Shown here: piece after piece, positions 12,801 to 14,916 of the stretch
Position numbering within the stretch: position 1 is the first letter of the stretch
How the letters are laid out: the number at the start of each line of letters is the position of its first letter
Assembly: GCA_947589145.1 (NCBI GenBank)
Contig: CANQCB010000028.1
Coordinates: 1-14,916 of the forward strand
Direction of reading: 5' to 3'
DNA from: an uncultured Clostridia bacterium
GTDB taxonomy: Bacteria; Bacillota; Clostridia; Christensenellales; Pumilibacteraceae
DNA length: 14,916 nucleotides
Notes under the pieces: model-generated
Database searches by the model: none
Told to the model about the DNA's origin: nothing
The model's input: the letters and a program-made list of their open reading frames with translations, nothing else
Position numbers and translations under genes: made by a program

Positions 12801-14668
12801 CCCTCGTGCCCGTAGCCGTCGGGATTTTTTCGGAACTGCTCGTCATAAATATCCGGGTCGGTCATCGCCTCCGGATCGGTGACTGCAGGCCGTCTGGTAT
12901 AGCCGTGGCTGTTCGTTTCCGCAAACCCGTCCATGCGGGCGGAGTTGCCCTGCACAAGCCCGCCGAACATATTCAGCGTCATAAACGAGCCTTGCGAGAG
13001 ATAACACATGCCGCCGCGGAGCGCGCTGTTGCCCTCGACCCGCGCATCGAACACATTGACCGTGCTTGCGCCGACGCCGTAGAACGCGCCGCCGAAAAGG
13101 CCTTGGTTGTCAGTGACGCTGCCGCTGTGCACCGTGAGTTCGGCGCGGTTGCGAAGAGTGAAGCCGCCGCCCTTTACGCCGTTGGCGTAGTTGCTGTCGC
13201 TGCCGTAGTTATCCCATTTTTGATTGTCGAATACCTTGCCCGTGCCGTTCTTCGTCACGCCGCCCTTAATTTCGCCCGTGCCGTAGGGGTTTATTTCGCT
13301 CACCGAACTATCGAACACTTCGAGGCGGGCATACTGTCCGAGAATAAATACGGACTGCACGATCGTATCGACGTTTGCGGCGTTGTCGTTGAGCGCCCTG
13401 TCAATCTTGTGCCCGTTTAAGTCGAGAATGACGTAGGCGTTATCGGGAATGGCAAGCCTACCGAAGGAATATCCTTCCCCGGCAGGGCAGAATGTAAATT
13501 GTTGCGTTCTGATTTCGCGGTTGTAAGTCGTGGCGTAATTTTTGATACGCGTAGCAAGGGCAAGAGGATTTTGGGACTTTGCCGTATCCACACCGTTGTT
13601 GCCTGTCGCAAGTACGCTATTGAGATACACCGTTCCGGTATCAACGTCCGATATGGTATGCTGATCGTAATTCGCGTCGAACGTCGTACCAAGAGGGATG
13701 AGGGTATCGCCGCTCGTGTCGTTGTCGGCGGTTGAATTACTCAACCTGCCGATATGCGTCTTTACGCCGATTGGCTCGGTCTCCGCGTCGCTTTCTACAT
13801 CGGATATCCCGCTGACGTCCGTCGCCGTCCAGTCGCTTTCGAGTTTGATTGCAATATAGTTGTACTCGCCCTCCTTATTGTCCGCTATGAGATTATCGTT
13901 GAACGGCGTGCCGAATTTGGTGACATACTGTCCGCCGCTTGTCGACTGAAAATCCGGGACCCACCCGAACTCATATTCATTACTGTCTTTCGCGCCGCCG
14001 AAATCTTCATTGTCGAGAATGCCCGAATTGGAGTACAGCGAAGCGGCAAAAATCGCCTTTGACCAGTCCAAAGAGATCTGTTGCGCAGATGCGCCCGTCC
14101 CGCCGACGGTAAAATAGTTTACGCCCTCTACTCCGTTGAAAGTGCCTTTTGTAATGTTATCGAAAGTCTCGCCCTCGTAGAGGTCGGGCTTCTTGTCTAC
14201 CGTTGTATTGTCGTCGGGCGTTGCGTTTATTCCCTTGATAAGCTTGATTGCCGAGAGGTTGTCGTTCTTTTTGGAATAGAAGTTAATCGGCGGGCAGCGG
14301 TTGCTGTTCGCTCCGTTGACCATTTCGCCCTTGTTGTCGACTACCCAAACAGAACTCATGTTCGCGATATGGTGCTGATTGTATCCGCCGTTTGTGCCGT
14401 TCCAGCTGATAAGCGTACCCACCATCGAGTTTACGCCGTTGTATTTGTACTCTTCGCCGTTCTTGCTCCCGATGCCATCGCCGACGACCGCCGTTTCCGC
14501 CGCCGTCACCGCAAACGCTTCCGTCACCGGCGCGAAAAACGAATGCAAAAGAGCCCCTCCGCATAACACACAGAGGATCAAATACATCGATACCGTCGCT
14601 ATAAGCAGACGCTTTCTCATTTGATATTTCGTTTGTGCGCGCCTTTCACGTGAAAACCAACCGACCAT
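1..14668 (-). CDS. Giant secreted/surface protein with beta-helix and MBG-type Ig-like repeat array (3' end outside window)
   Basis: Seen: one minus-strand frame is open from the ATG at 14666-14668 to the left edge, giving 4,889 full codons and no stop. Repeat signature codons from 11182 down to 452 all fall in this same frame, so no frameshift is apparent. The ATG follows AAGGAGGG (14687-14680). The next in-frame ATG, at 14620, has no such site. Order: signal peptide (residues 1-53), unrecognised region (54-389), beta-helix-like region (390-863), linker (864-1143), YDG-like unit (1144-1279), seven MBG-type units (1280-2092), atypical Ig-like block (2093-2703), eighteen MBG-type units (2704-4591), and a second atypical block (4592 to the edge). 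Family knowledge: MBG and YDG units occur as stalks in bacterial surface adhesins. Inferred role: adhesion or surface display. No catalytic motif was recognised. The anchor type (LPXTG, S-layer homology or other) cannot be judged because the C-terminus is missing. Nothing else is encoded here, so operon context is unknown. Confidence 0.96.
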   Translation of the reverse strand, partial: MVGWFSRERRAQTKYQMRKRLLIATVSMYLILCVLCGGALLHSFFAPVTEAFAVTAAETAVVGDGIGSKNGEEYKYNGVNSMVGTLISWNGTNGGYNQHHIANMSSVWVVDNKGEMVNGANSNRCPPINFYSKKNDNLSAIKLIKGINATPDDNTTVDKKPDLYEGETFDNITKGTFNGVEGVNYFTVGGTGASAQQISLDWSKAIFAASLYSNSGILDNEDFGGAKDSNEYEFGWVPDFQSTSGGQYVTKFGTPFNDNLIADNKEGEYNYIAIKLESDWTATDVSGISDVESDAETEPIGVKTHIGRLSNSTADNDTSGDTLIPLGTTFDANYDQHTISDVDTGTVYLNSVLATGNNGVDTAKSQNPLALATRIKNYATTYNREIRTQQFTFCPAGEGYSFGRLAIPDNAYVILDLNGHKIDRALNDNAANVDTIVQSVFILGQYARLEVFDSSVSEINPYGTGEIKGGVTKNGTGKVFDNQKWDNYGSDSNYANGVKGGGFTLRNRAELTVHSGSVTDNQGLFGGAFYGVGASTVNVFDARVEGNSALRGGMCYLSQGSFMTLNMFGGLVQGNSARMDGFAETNSHGYTRRPAVTDPEAMTDPDIYDEQFRKNPDGYGHEGGGVCVYQESYCNIYGGTITHNYSATFGGGISVSYNSFLKLFGGEITGNVAKGMIRNINGAQIVSESNPKEHETPKANVGGAGINMYQDSAGIYLNGPAKVTGNYCSQVDPDESYSAEAIAALIDGDTRKEDSNLYLSLTTSMARYSWNTNHYDDSKDRYGLTGDWDEEYGPAFKTDGTADKEGQAVSRKGQMMFNAKQHLYPEIKVQGPLYHDATHVAQVSITPAAGIEAGGYIMRQFYPQGWEDGTDGNKQTSSFNGTNGPRPLKSGEGNTIDESSHAKNQLNSDGNTTFNLRDYLKTGATTGYVDGFLFTDGGTSIVAGTGDDDGWYLALGTRQEGNLPVQWQYYDRTVDTATDKPKGWTEAKTTAETGTGFSLVYNGEDRKYDIRVFVDRTKLTSDTSGVMSDYFYLYYDYYTLANEAGQETELDGDTPKKHRLFVDDSKVATGDYTNILHITSGYDTDYRELTQTDVKYVSERYDRLGYRFTIRSDIKGLKGELGVAAPFNSEDKFVANPNYATMKIERATLTISRLSLANINRYYDGTTDFYVPTDEIQVGELTGYAASDQSNLKIQFTNEQNNYVKGTLQSPNVGSTTVSLGVMIEEIGFGEEGSHKNHDANTFPDECLLANYMLYDLNTDTTYPAEDRKEMSVTLNVTVKPKPITVILDKQTYEYGSIPAFDDKWGTHAGTANWAETYEKANGGNALKELFNPSTPLNPGEVGFSPDSLGLDGRLAQIDIDNEGIDDEHGGTVDRDNLALRLDQILKIMFTSNYALRSSVNMYGGSFSYTNGNYDVTWKFGENEVRGMTDAGAIMPAQIDNLIEITKRKITANIPDAESIYGESQAALSLPDENIKHVSGVGDGLVFGDRLDAVLTLTDPRYVATASNMLRATVDADGNNINDTGYYNIAIADLDAINANYELTAENVTNGKYVVYPRKIVLTARNYDSVYGDPVDSKNMGGYDYTLAESQKNDLEVTSTAVFPTDLAAFGNGISYAYDDAGAHTNAGSYLFNVKFNHALATERGEDIGINYDVSFGPSATHTIAKRRVVVLIASPGDQSSEYGEKPQVTQGTGSGTYWFPQHTTNGKSNDVVLLADMDKFRTGITLYIAEAVNEKAPVGQYPLMCKYDPTVNDNNYEVDFTGIWEGEVDEQYKDPEFGDLTKRAGVYKINRRSITLNVSTTLASEYGDDLEEFWGSGAYTFSREDGKDAIVNDDALTFAPSLFYIQVSASEKVIGDEENKAFAKNGLHAKAYTVIFDSAAYKLSDKYNSGDNANYEITAIIGRYTVESRKIKVEIGATVNDGFQKDAAIEYGNAVPERTAQVTRLSGKPGGFVGTDGERLFAALAENTSISQYNAGLTPGEHLRASKYDFYVSPGVISSDYDVTFEFGTLTVNQRTVKVRILKQTTSYTGVEPNVDNSKWEVVEGYSLASGDEKSIVVLDKTDGVNAGKYDITLSCTDNNYNFVIDENSGENAFVITPAEVDFDIVGGTAIYDAIAHRADIIFLGKIMPDRFAIDGKSSTTNDDGSITFSEGGYVYTVTYKYSGEWGTTIKDSKDFVNAGHYTVTVTLISSGTFGVYSAYSGNYCFSFDGSSETAVYTKDVEYDISKATIRIADIPSAPYNRDEQEAGWAFANDVNPGVVPEKSDYTLSSGRVRYAKKEIAGNENARLGGNGLPYYSGKYEFTLTLTDDDAKNFMFDGEGDSETKDFVITALEIMPALAQSTAEYDDKSRFHGDLDGGRQGAWSFNFSSTTETSVDGISYNIEFEYNGLGATGSEKGKHTLTVKVGGYEHSGSYDRAETTYFVDGSPIPKERMDEILNDSHAFIDAGTYTYTLTFEYKNFLLLGGSGATESLEYTYTITPVLLSVGTFADKEFNNGEQDADVTEHTFTPTSAMTAEEAYRLLTNDRNGYTLAYSPDIEANPNSLLGANYKPLNAGTYIVEITLTGGNFAFSLNADGSYLYEDKTQRFIITPFDIGTIFSPGDLLAVHAFDGELDSKKTDHDEDGILVYTYTYTGLEIMPKLVKATIHLTADGEPIVYEREEDLAAYFSLGDFQDNVLTDIVSGHYAQLVVTGKGNYTGTTTMAFSIIPMELTAKIGDATSAYGETLKLNSDLISYEDGKVPHPGDDLQYTFTLVGEEKRGSNVIAGKYAIKAECGNLNYKITFKGDWANDDENDGVCGVYEVEKRHILVNIGNQSADYSGKKPTVNTDRVSGWNAVSSYNGTGNAIVGGDENLKITLDIKDETDAWGVKTYVITGTLVEDEIGRNYTVTWETGTFTINAVKITVELKDQTSVYNGLEPSPKQGHEWYNVTSGAAVNGENLDDFIEIYIVNAGTRAMEYQLSGSSANVNYSIDFKPGKYTITPREITVTIEDAESYYGEAEVELGKEYWSAALDDKSVGGDAIIASDDLHIQLRKNTGRSAGKYDINPTWNNDSNYSVTFKSASDPAKQAGTYTIKKRPIVVHINDQTGVYGSISTDTLSQNQGEGEAWYVAGFSAAEDVENGLLTNDPVYEGDRLEITLRRDPIVRPGKYAITGNCANENYAVTFEGEWNVPEGDANNGKAGTYTIEKRKVVITVLTQKGTYGQEKTVSQNQGTAYTVECENATDGIAFVLSDGVSLKFAIDGDVSAVDKYSIYLTITFGVTEHAEWYEITVKENGISMGDGKYEVKEAYEVERRRLTVTISDLNSVYGDPVQTLSHGAIISDNVSGTPILESDRNIIEAEILAKLKLMVKGAPYVSGIIDAGTYDIEGETFISANGNYYIMFTGSNGEKGVYTVDKRAITVSIQNKQSVYGEIGDYVGDDAEKARVDESLEMIVATSNGSPANVAAVGEDNLGITLYISDPQLSTSKHLKQGKYYIYASYSTDEHITENYTFNIVWGEYTVNAREITITLGTENPQSEYGDEITDQRFWGWTAALTFDEGTAVFEEDKIELVMTTTLEKGDDVGNGQITATLTDGDNDNGNYGISWRYGNYSIVQREIVVTVDDIAPVTYGTEWSQPTYTSSRAGGKEGPAILNNEVNIVISVQTTQRSETGYLRWVEGGHYLNAAVTGEKRANYKVEIKNLDAVKYVVQKKNITITIEDATSVYGEDFADLKWTDTYNGIVQKDGKTDDLAITLRRVNESRNVNDYPIAGTCGNTDYNVTFVGSWNKDDAYKGNCGTYTVTRRVVWIDIIDQKHAVYGETFSVTGPQEGITFNYSDGNAYEIVGGDNAATIIRFIVKFADGNAWDGRQRLDADQYTLTAEGMNGNYEIVVRKDGWFVVNERRIRVSIDDQHGIYGEANNVDQTKYSPQVVNGTGKPIVEGDDIVFTFTSNATKEKANVGTYPIDGFAEAQDGTKLGNYIIEYAGSFTGGGSGTYTISKRSIVVTITDQNAIYGGDDGSTNLIPKLDNTLYTASYDGETANAILPGDSDGLAIRFDLKYDESKDLSGAGALKVGTYAIVATYGVGGLHRNYDVVFVGSWMGEENNKTAGTFTVTTRNVTVTIGLDGSLSTSSYGDEPQGPWTQDVTSMYTYALTSGLTGLPIVHGDNIQFTMRTLAEKTSPVGTYPIVGELVGGDNDNDNYGFTFTGGFTAGGGYDEYVGRAGIYTVTPRGIVVQIGSYTREYGEEVNNQEVLSALNDDKTNGVYFTLPEGWSKNGDTVESLGILLDCTADAHSPAQAYTITGSASGGNYEVTFTGGENRYIITQRVIYVVILPQASVYGSPIEVDQKAWYAYRNGKKATWNGGYTVDSGVLAEGDNLDSLYVRLTKRVAIDEYDYNEGSGTYGGQYSIEGDYSNSNYNVIFVGAYTKSFFPDINAFKDTNNDGYRYLYFTTYDNYDYDEDSAGIREQEHGDSGIYTIAPKSIAITLKGISGTYGGNEYTLDHSMRLKKGVQLDSTRGVVWDYERGSGEIDAGHVGYLSFYLGGKFTEASEACLTPGEYPIVAYWGTELGEKSRVRDWNYAITFYGEWSGSLIGSWTDFEGNTPRTGNAGEFTIKNATIEKYGDWYESLEYILEQDAEPYVMSVNNSMTDCDEASRTGKRYLTFKGDITEGTISYGDLYFNANRNSTDGAEFFGTSYKDTDRETGAPRVNEVGYWILKVTVSADYHNEETFELVYRITPDLIVITLKGNASFEFTYGDYQYDERASEGQPFAALERALKDWLLGEDGLSVVSGMRMNGKDVSETALGNELNELFTNDDVVVSVYKMTGNRSTGGYLNAGRYLITISGGVNLEITFAREYEAVTCTPKTVTATWTMDGAPARGKHPDDEAADLFTVTYDGRQHPLATT
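894..6557 (-). repeat. MBG-type repeat block B (eighteen units)
   Basis: Consensus by eye: 'G-x-Y-T-I-x-K-R-x-I-x-V-x-I-x-D-Q', then 'S-V-Y-G-E', a 'G-D-x-L' strand, a 'G-x-Y-x-I' strand, and 'N-Y-x-V-x-F-x-G-x-W'. Tyr-Gly signatures begin at (lower coordinate) 6497, 6206 (YSG), 5921 (YNG), 5675, 5393, 5057, 4739, 4430, 4103, 3830, 3545, 3266, 2975, 2681, 2321, 1991, 1703 and 1238. All share one codon register. Spacing is 246-465 bp and mostly 270-340 bp, about 82-155 residues. Two units have a Cys pair. The unit at 1703 carries a Tyr/Asp-rich insert (about 1304-1435), and the unit at 1238 is extended. Known MBG repeats form adhesin stalks; that role is inferred here. Confidence 0.85.
6558..8391 (-). 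repeat. Atypical Ig-like block lacking the YG signature (about five units)
   Basis: Each unit opens with an 'ITP/ITA'-type strand: FVITPAEVDF (about 8391), YDISKATIRI (about 8003), FVITALEIMP (about 7690), YTITPVLLSV (about 7245) and FIITPFDIGT (about 6913). Each contains 'A-G-x-Y-x-x-T-x-T' followed by an N-F or N-Y strand, for example YYSGKYEFTLTLTDD and DAGTYTYTLTFEYKNF. The YGE motif of the flanking blocks is missing, and units run about 315-450 bp. The block sits between the two MBG blocks, so the array is not uniform. The last unit carries an acidic loop DHDEDG (6794-6811). These are probably Ig-like domains of a different subfamily; the exact family is unknown to me. Confidence 0.65.
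8392..10832 (-). repeat. MBG-type repeat block A (seven units)
   Basis: Protein-level repeats of roughly 95-165 residues. Each starts with a basic residue and a beta strand, then YG or a variant: 'K/R-x-I-x-V-x-I...Y-G-[EDS]'. Each closes with 'N-x-N-Y-x-V-x-F...G-x-Y-x-I'. Positions of the YG codons are 10781-10786, 10283-10288, 9953-9958, 9617-9622, 9245-9250 and 8870-8875. The seventh unit has YTG instead (8576-8584). The first unit is the longest, about 498 bp to the next motif. The units are strongly diverged from one another in DNA. MBG domains are known stalk repeats of adhesins with an Ig-like fold; the stalk role here is inferred. Confidence 0.82.
10833..11239 (-). repeat. YDG-like Ig-fold unit
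   Basis: The unit begins with ATLTISRLSLANINRYYDGTT; the YDG codons are at 11174-11182. This is the signature seen in the YDG-type repeats of bacterial surface proteins. It continues through a GYAASDQSNLKIQF strand and a Gly-Ser-Thr strand, and closes with VTLNVTVKPKPITV, which is also the start of the first MBG-type unit. It is the only unit with the full YDGTT signature in the window. It stands where the linker ends and the array begins, so it is probably the first stalk domain. Confidence 0.7.
11240..12079 (-). other. Linker/unrecognised region between beta-helix and Ig-like array (about residues 864-1143)
   Basis: Part of the giant protein. The first portion contains GYVDGFLFTDGGTSIVAG and a Trp-containing strand (DGWYLALG), probably the cap of the beta-helix. 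The next portion (QWQYYDRTVD, then YDIRVFVDRTKL) looks like an Ig-like beta-sandwich. A conspicuous aromatic run, YFYLYYDYYTLA, lies around 11550-11583. The end (NPNYATMKIERATLTISRL) resembles the closing strand that leads into the YDG-like unit. I cannot name a family for the centre of this region. Confidence 0.5.
12080..13500 (-). other. Parallel beta-helix-like region (about residues 390-863)
   Basis: The region opens with LDLNGHKI (13403-13426), a hallmark of secreted Bacillota/Actinobacteria right-handed beta-helix regions. Short Gly-rich rungs follow, each ending in a 'GN/HN' turn: GGGFTLRN, VEGNSALRGGM, MFGGLVQGNSA, GGTITHNYSATFGGGISV, LFGGEITGNVAKG and LNGPAKVTGNY. A segment EDSNLYLSL, then IKVQGPLYHDATHVAQVSIT, matches the usual C-terminal part of such helices, which pairs a 'NLYL' strand with a 'GPL' strand. 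Family knowledge: these folds occur in polysaccharide lyases and in non-enzymatic adhesins. I see no identifiable catalytic Asp/Lys arrangement, so a binding role is the more cautious reading. A run near 12820-12925 (TDPEAMTDPDIYDEQF) interrupts the rungs and may be a loop on the helix surface. Confidence 0.75.
13501..14509 (-). other. Unrecognised N-terminal secreted region (about residues 54-389)
   Basis: This stretch of the giant protein follows the signal peptide and precedes the beta-helix. It is rich in Asn, Asp, Gly, Ser and Thr, typical of secreted beta-rich proteins. It includes segments such as SMVGTLISWNGTNGGYNQHH and YNYIAIKLESDW. I recognise no named domain and see no clear internal repeat or catalytic motif. 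The last part (TGTVYLNSVLATGNNGV) may already begin the beta-helix fold. By position it is the most exposed mature N-terminus, so it could carry binding activity; that is inference only. Confidence 0.6.
14510..14668 (-). other. Extended signal peptide (residues 1 to about 53)
   Basis: The first 20 residues are basic (RERRAQTK, then MRKR). A hydrophobic stretch follows at residues 21-41 (LLIATVSMYLILCVLCGGALL without the last residue or so), then a more polar segment ending AFA or TAA, which suits signal peptidase I cleavage after about residue 53 or 57. The long charged n-region before MRKR resembles extended signal peptides of large Gram-positive surface proteins. If translation began at Met17 (14620) a standard-length signal peptide would remain, but that codon lacks a ribosome binding site. 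The exact cleavage site is inferred. Confidence 0.85.
14644..14655. promoter_or_regulatory. Perfect 12-bp palindrome TTTCACGTGAAA inside the first codons
   Basis: A perfect inverted repeat without spacer lies over codons 5-9 of the giant gene. It could be a regulator-binding site or a chance product of the codons for Phe-Ser-Arg-Glu. No second copy was noticed nearby. Confidence 0.3.
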
Positions 14669-14679
14669 GTTCGGCTATA

Positions 14680-14687
14680 CCCTCCTT
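14680..14687 (-). promoter_or_regulatory. Ribosome binding site of the giant gene
   Basis: On the minus strand this reads AAGGAGGG, nearly a perfect complement of the 16S rRNA 3' end. The spacer to the ATG at 14668 is 11-12 nt, slightly long but workable. No ATG, GTG or TTG lies between. It decides the start in favour of 14668 over the ATG at 14620, which is preceded only by an A-rich stretch without a Shine-Dalgarno. Confidence 0.85.
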
Positions 14688-14729
14688 GCGCGACGGCTTC
14701 CTTTGCCGCTTGCGCAAATGCAACTTTCG

Positions 14730-14762
14730 CTGCTCCGGCTGAAAACGCCTTTGCCGAAGCAG
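14730..14762 (-). promoter_or_regulatory. Leader RNA hairpin
   Basis: Arms 14753-14762 and 14730-14739 pair over 10 bp around a 13-nt loop. On the minus strand they read CTGCTTCGGC and GCCGGAGCAG. The one imperfect position is a G-U wobble in minus-strand RNA but a C-A mismatch in plus-strand RNA, which favours function in the giant gene's transcript. No U-run follows, so it is not an intrinsic terminator. It ends about 43 nt before the ribosome binding site; a role in mRNA stability or translation control is inference. Confidence 0.45.
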
Positions 14763-14906
14763 TCAGACTTTTGACTTGCAAAATAAACCGCTCTAACCAT
14801 TTTCTTACGTTTTCGACATTTTCCATTGTACGCGTTATTCACATTAGATTGTGCACTTATCGAACAAACACTATCTCTTATTCTAACTAATATAGCATAC
14901 ACTTCA

Positions 14907-14916
14907 CCCCCCCCCC
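14907..14916. repeat. Homopolymer run of ten C (G on the coding strand) at the window edge
   Basis: Positions 14907-14916 are all C. On the coding strand this is a G10 tract ending about 10 nt upstream of an extended -10-like sequence. It may be a real slippage-prone tract, or an assembly or sequencing artefact at a contig end. Confidence 0.6.

Larger units (their letters stand above)
14669..14916 (-). promoter_or_regulatory. Upstream leader/promoter region of the giant gene
   Basis: This is 248 bases from the window edge to the start codon, more A+T-rich in its distal half (14770-14906), as expected for a promoter. Two weak -10-like sequences are visible on the minus strand. One is an extended type TGCTATATT (14897-14889), whose -35 would fall in or beyond the G tract. 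The other is TACAAT (14830-14825), with no convincing -35. I cannot choose between them. No convincing protein-coding gene is seen here. Confidence 0.4.

Noticed and set aside
12080..13500. Beta-helix region as a pectate lyase or other active polysaccharide-degrading enzyme
   Set aside because: No recognisable catalytic residue pattern was seen. The rung pattern is shared with many non-enzymatic surface proteins.
14283..14564. Minus-strand 93-codon frame (starts MRRGSFAF)
   Set aside because: It is an out-of-frame shadow over the signal peptide and N-terminal region of the giant gene, low in complexity and without a ribosome binding site.
545..14566. Long plus-strand open frames (for example 545-2623, 6248-7864, 7931-11047, 12044-13420)
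   Set aside because: All lie in the exact complementary codon register of the giant minus-strand gene. They lack recognisable domains and signal peptides, and their translations are Val/Arg/Ala-rich as expected from antisense. Their stops coincide with sense TTA/CTA/TCA codons.
14555..14575. Possible lipoprotein signal (the Cys at residues 33 and 36 in LCVLCGG)
   Set aside because: The residue before each Cys is Leu, which does not fit a lipobox needing Gly, Ala or Ser there. A good signal peptidase I site lies downstream.
14730..14762. The leader hairpin as an intrinsic terminator
   Set aside because: No U-run follows on either strand, and the stem has a mismatch if read as plus-strand RNA.
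14617..14826. Upstream 69-codon minus-strand frame (starts MENVENVRKW) whose stop overlaps the ATG at 14620 as ATGA
   Set aside because: The overlap looks like translational coupling, but there is no ribosome binding site before 14826. The overlapped ATG is probably internal Met17 of the giant protein, and the frame runs across the real ribosome binding site and start. A small leader protein cannot be fully excluded, since the Ala-rich middle part looks helix-forming.
14675..14902. A 75-codon minus-strand frame in the leader (starts MYAILVRIRD)
   Set aside because: No ribosome binding site, Cys- and Arg-rich random-looking translation, and it overlaps the promoter region and the leader hairpin.

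Overview
The window is almost entirely one enormous gene on the minus strand. A single reading frame runs without a stop from an ATG at 14668 down to the left edge at position 1, which is 4,889 complete codons. The stop lies outside the window. It encodes a secreted or surface-attached giant protein: an extended signal peptide, an unrecognised N-terminal region, a parallel beta-helix-like region, a linker, one YDG-like unit, and then a very long array of diverged MBG-type (bacterial Ig-like) units that continues to the edge. The long plus-strand open frames are antisense shadows and are not annotated. They all sit in the codon register exactly opposite the giant gene.

Organism: no taxonomic marker is present. 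A near-consensus Shine-Dalgarno (AAGGAGGG), a Gram-positive-like long signal peptide, MBG/YDG repeats and a beta-helix of the 'LDLNGH' style all fit an anaerobic Bacillota (Clostridia-like) bacterium, probably uncultured and possibly gut-associated. The coding bias is G+C-leaning, with strong avoidance of TTA, CTA and TCA. This assignment is inference.

Layout, in the direction of transcription (right to left): 14916-14669 is a leader/promoter region that starts in a run of ten Gs, holds weak -10-like sequences and a 10-bp hairpin, and ends in a strong ribosome binding site. 14668-14510 encodes the signal peptide. 14509-13501 is an unrecognised secreted region. 13500-12080 is the beta-helix-like region. 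12079-11240 is an unrecognised linker. 11239-10833 is the YDG-like unit. 10832-8392 holds seven MBG-type units. 8391-6558 is a block of about five atypical Ig-like units without the YG signature. 6557-894 holds eighteen more MBG-type units. 893-1 is a second atypical block, cut by the window edge.

The likely biology is an adhesin or cell-surface stalk protein. The beta-helix 'head' would sit near the mature N-terminus and be displayed on a long chain of beta-sandwich units, with the cell-wall anchor, if any, beyond the left edge. No second gene, tRNA, rRNA, CRISPR array or insertion sequence was found.
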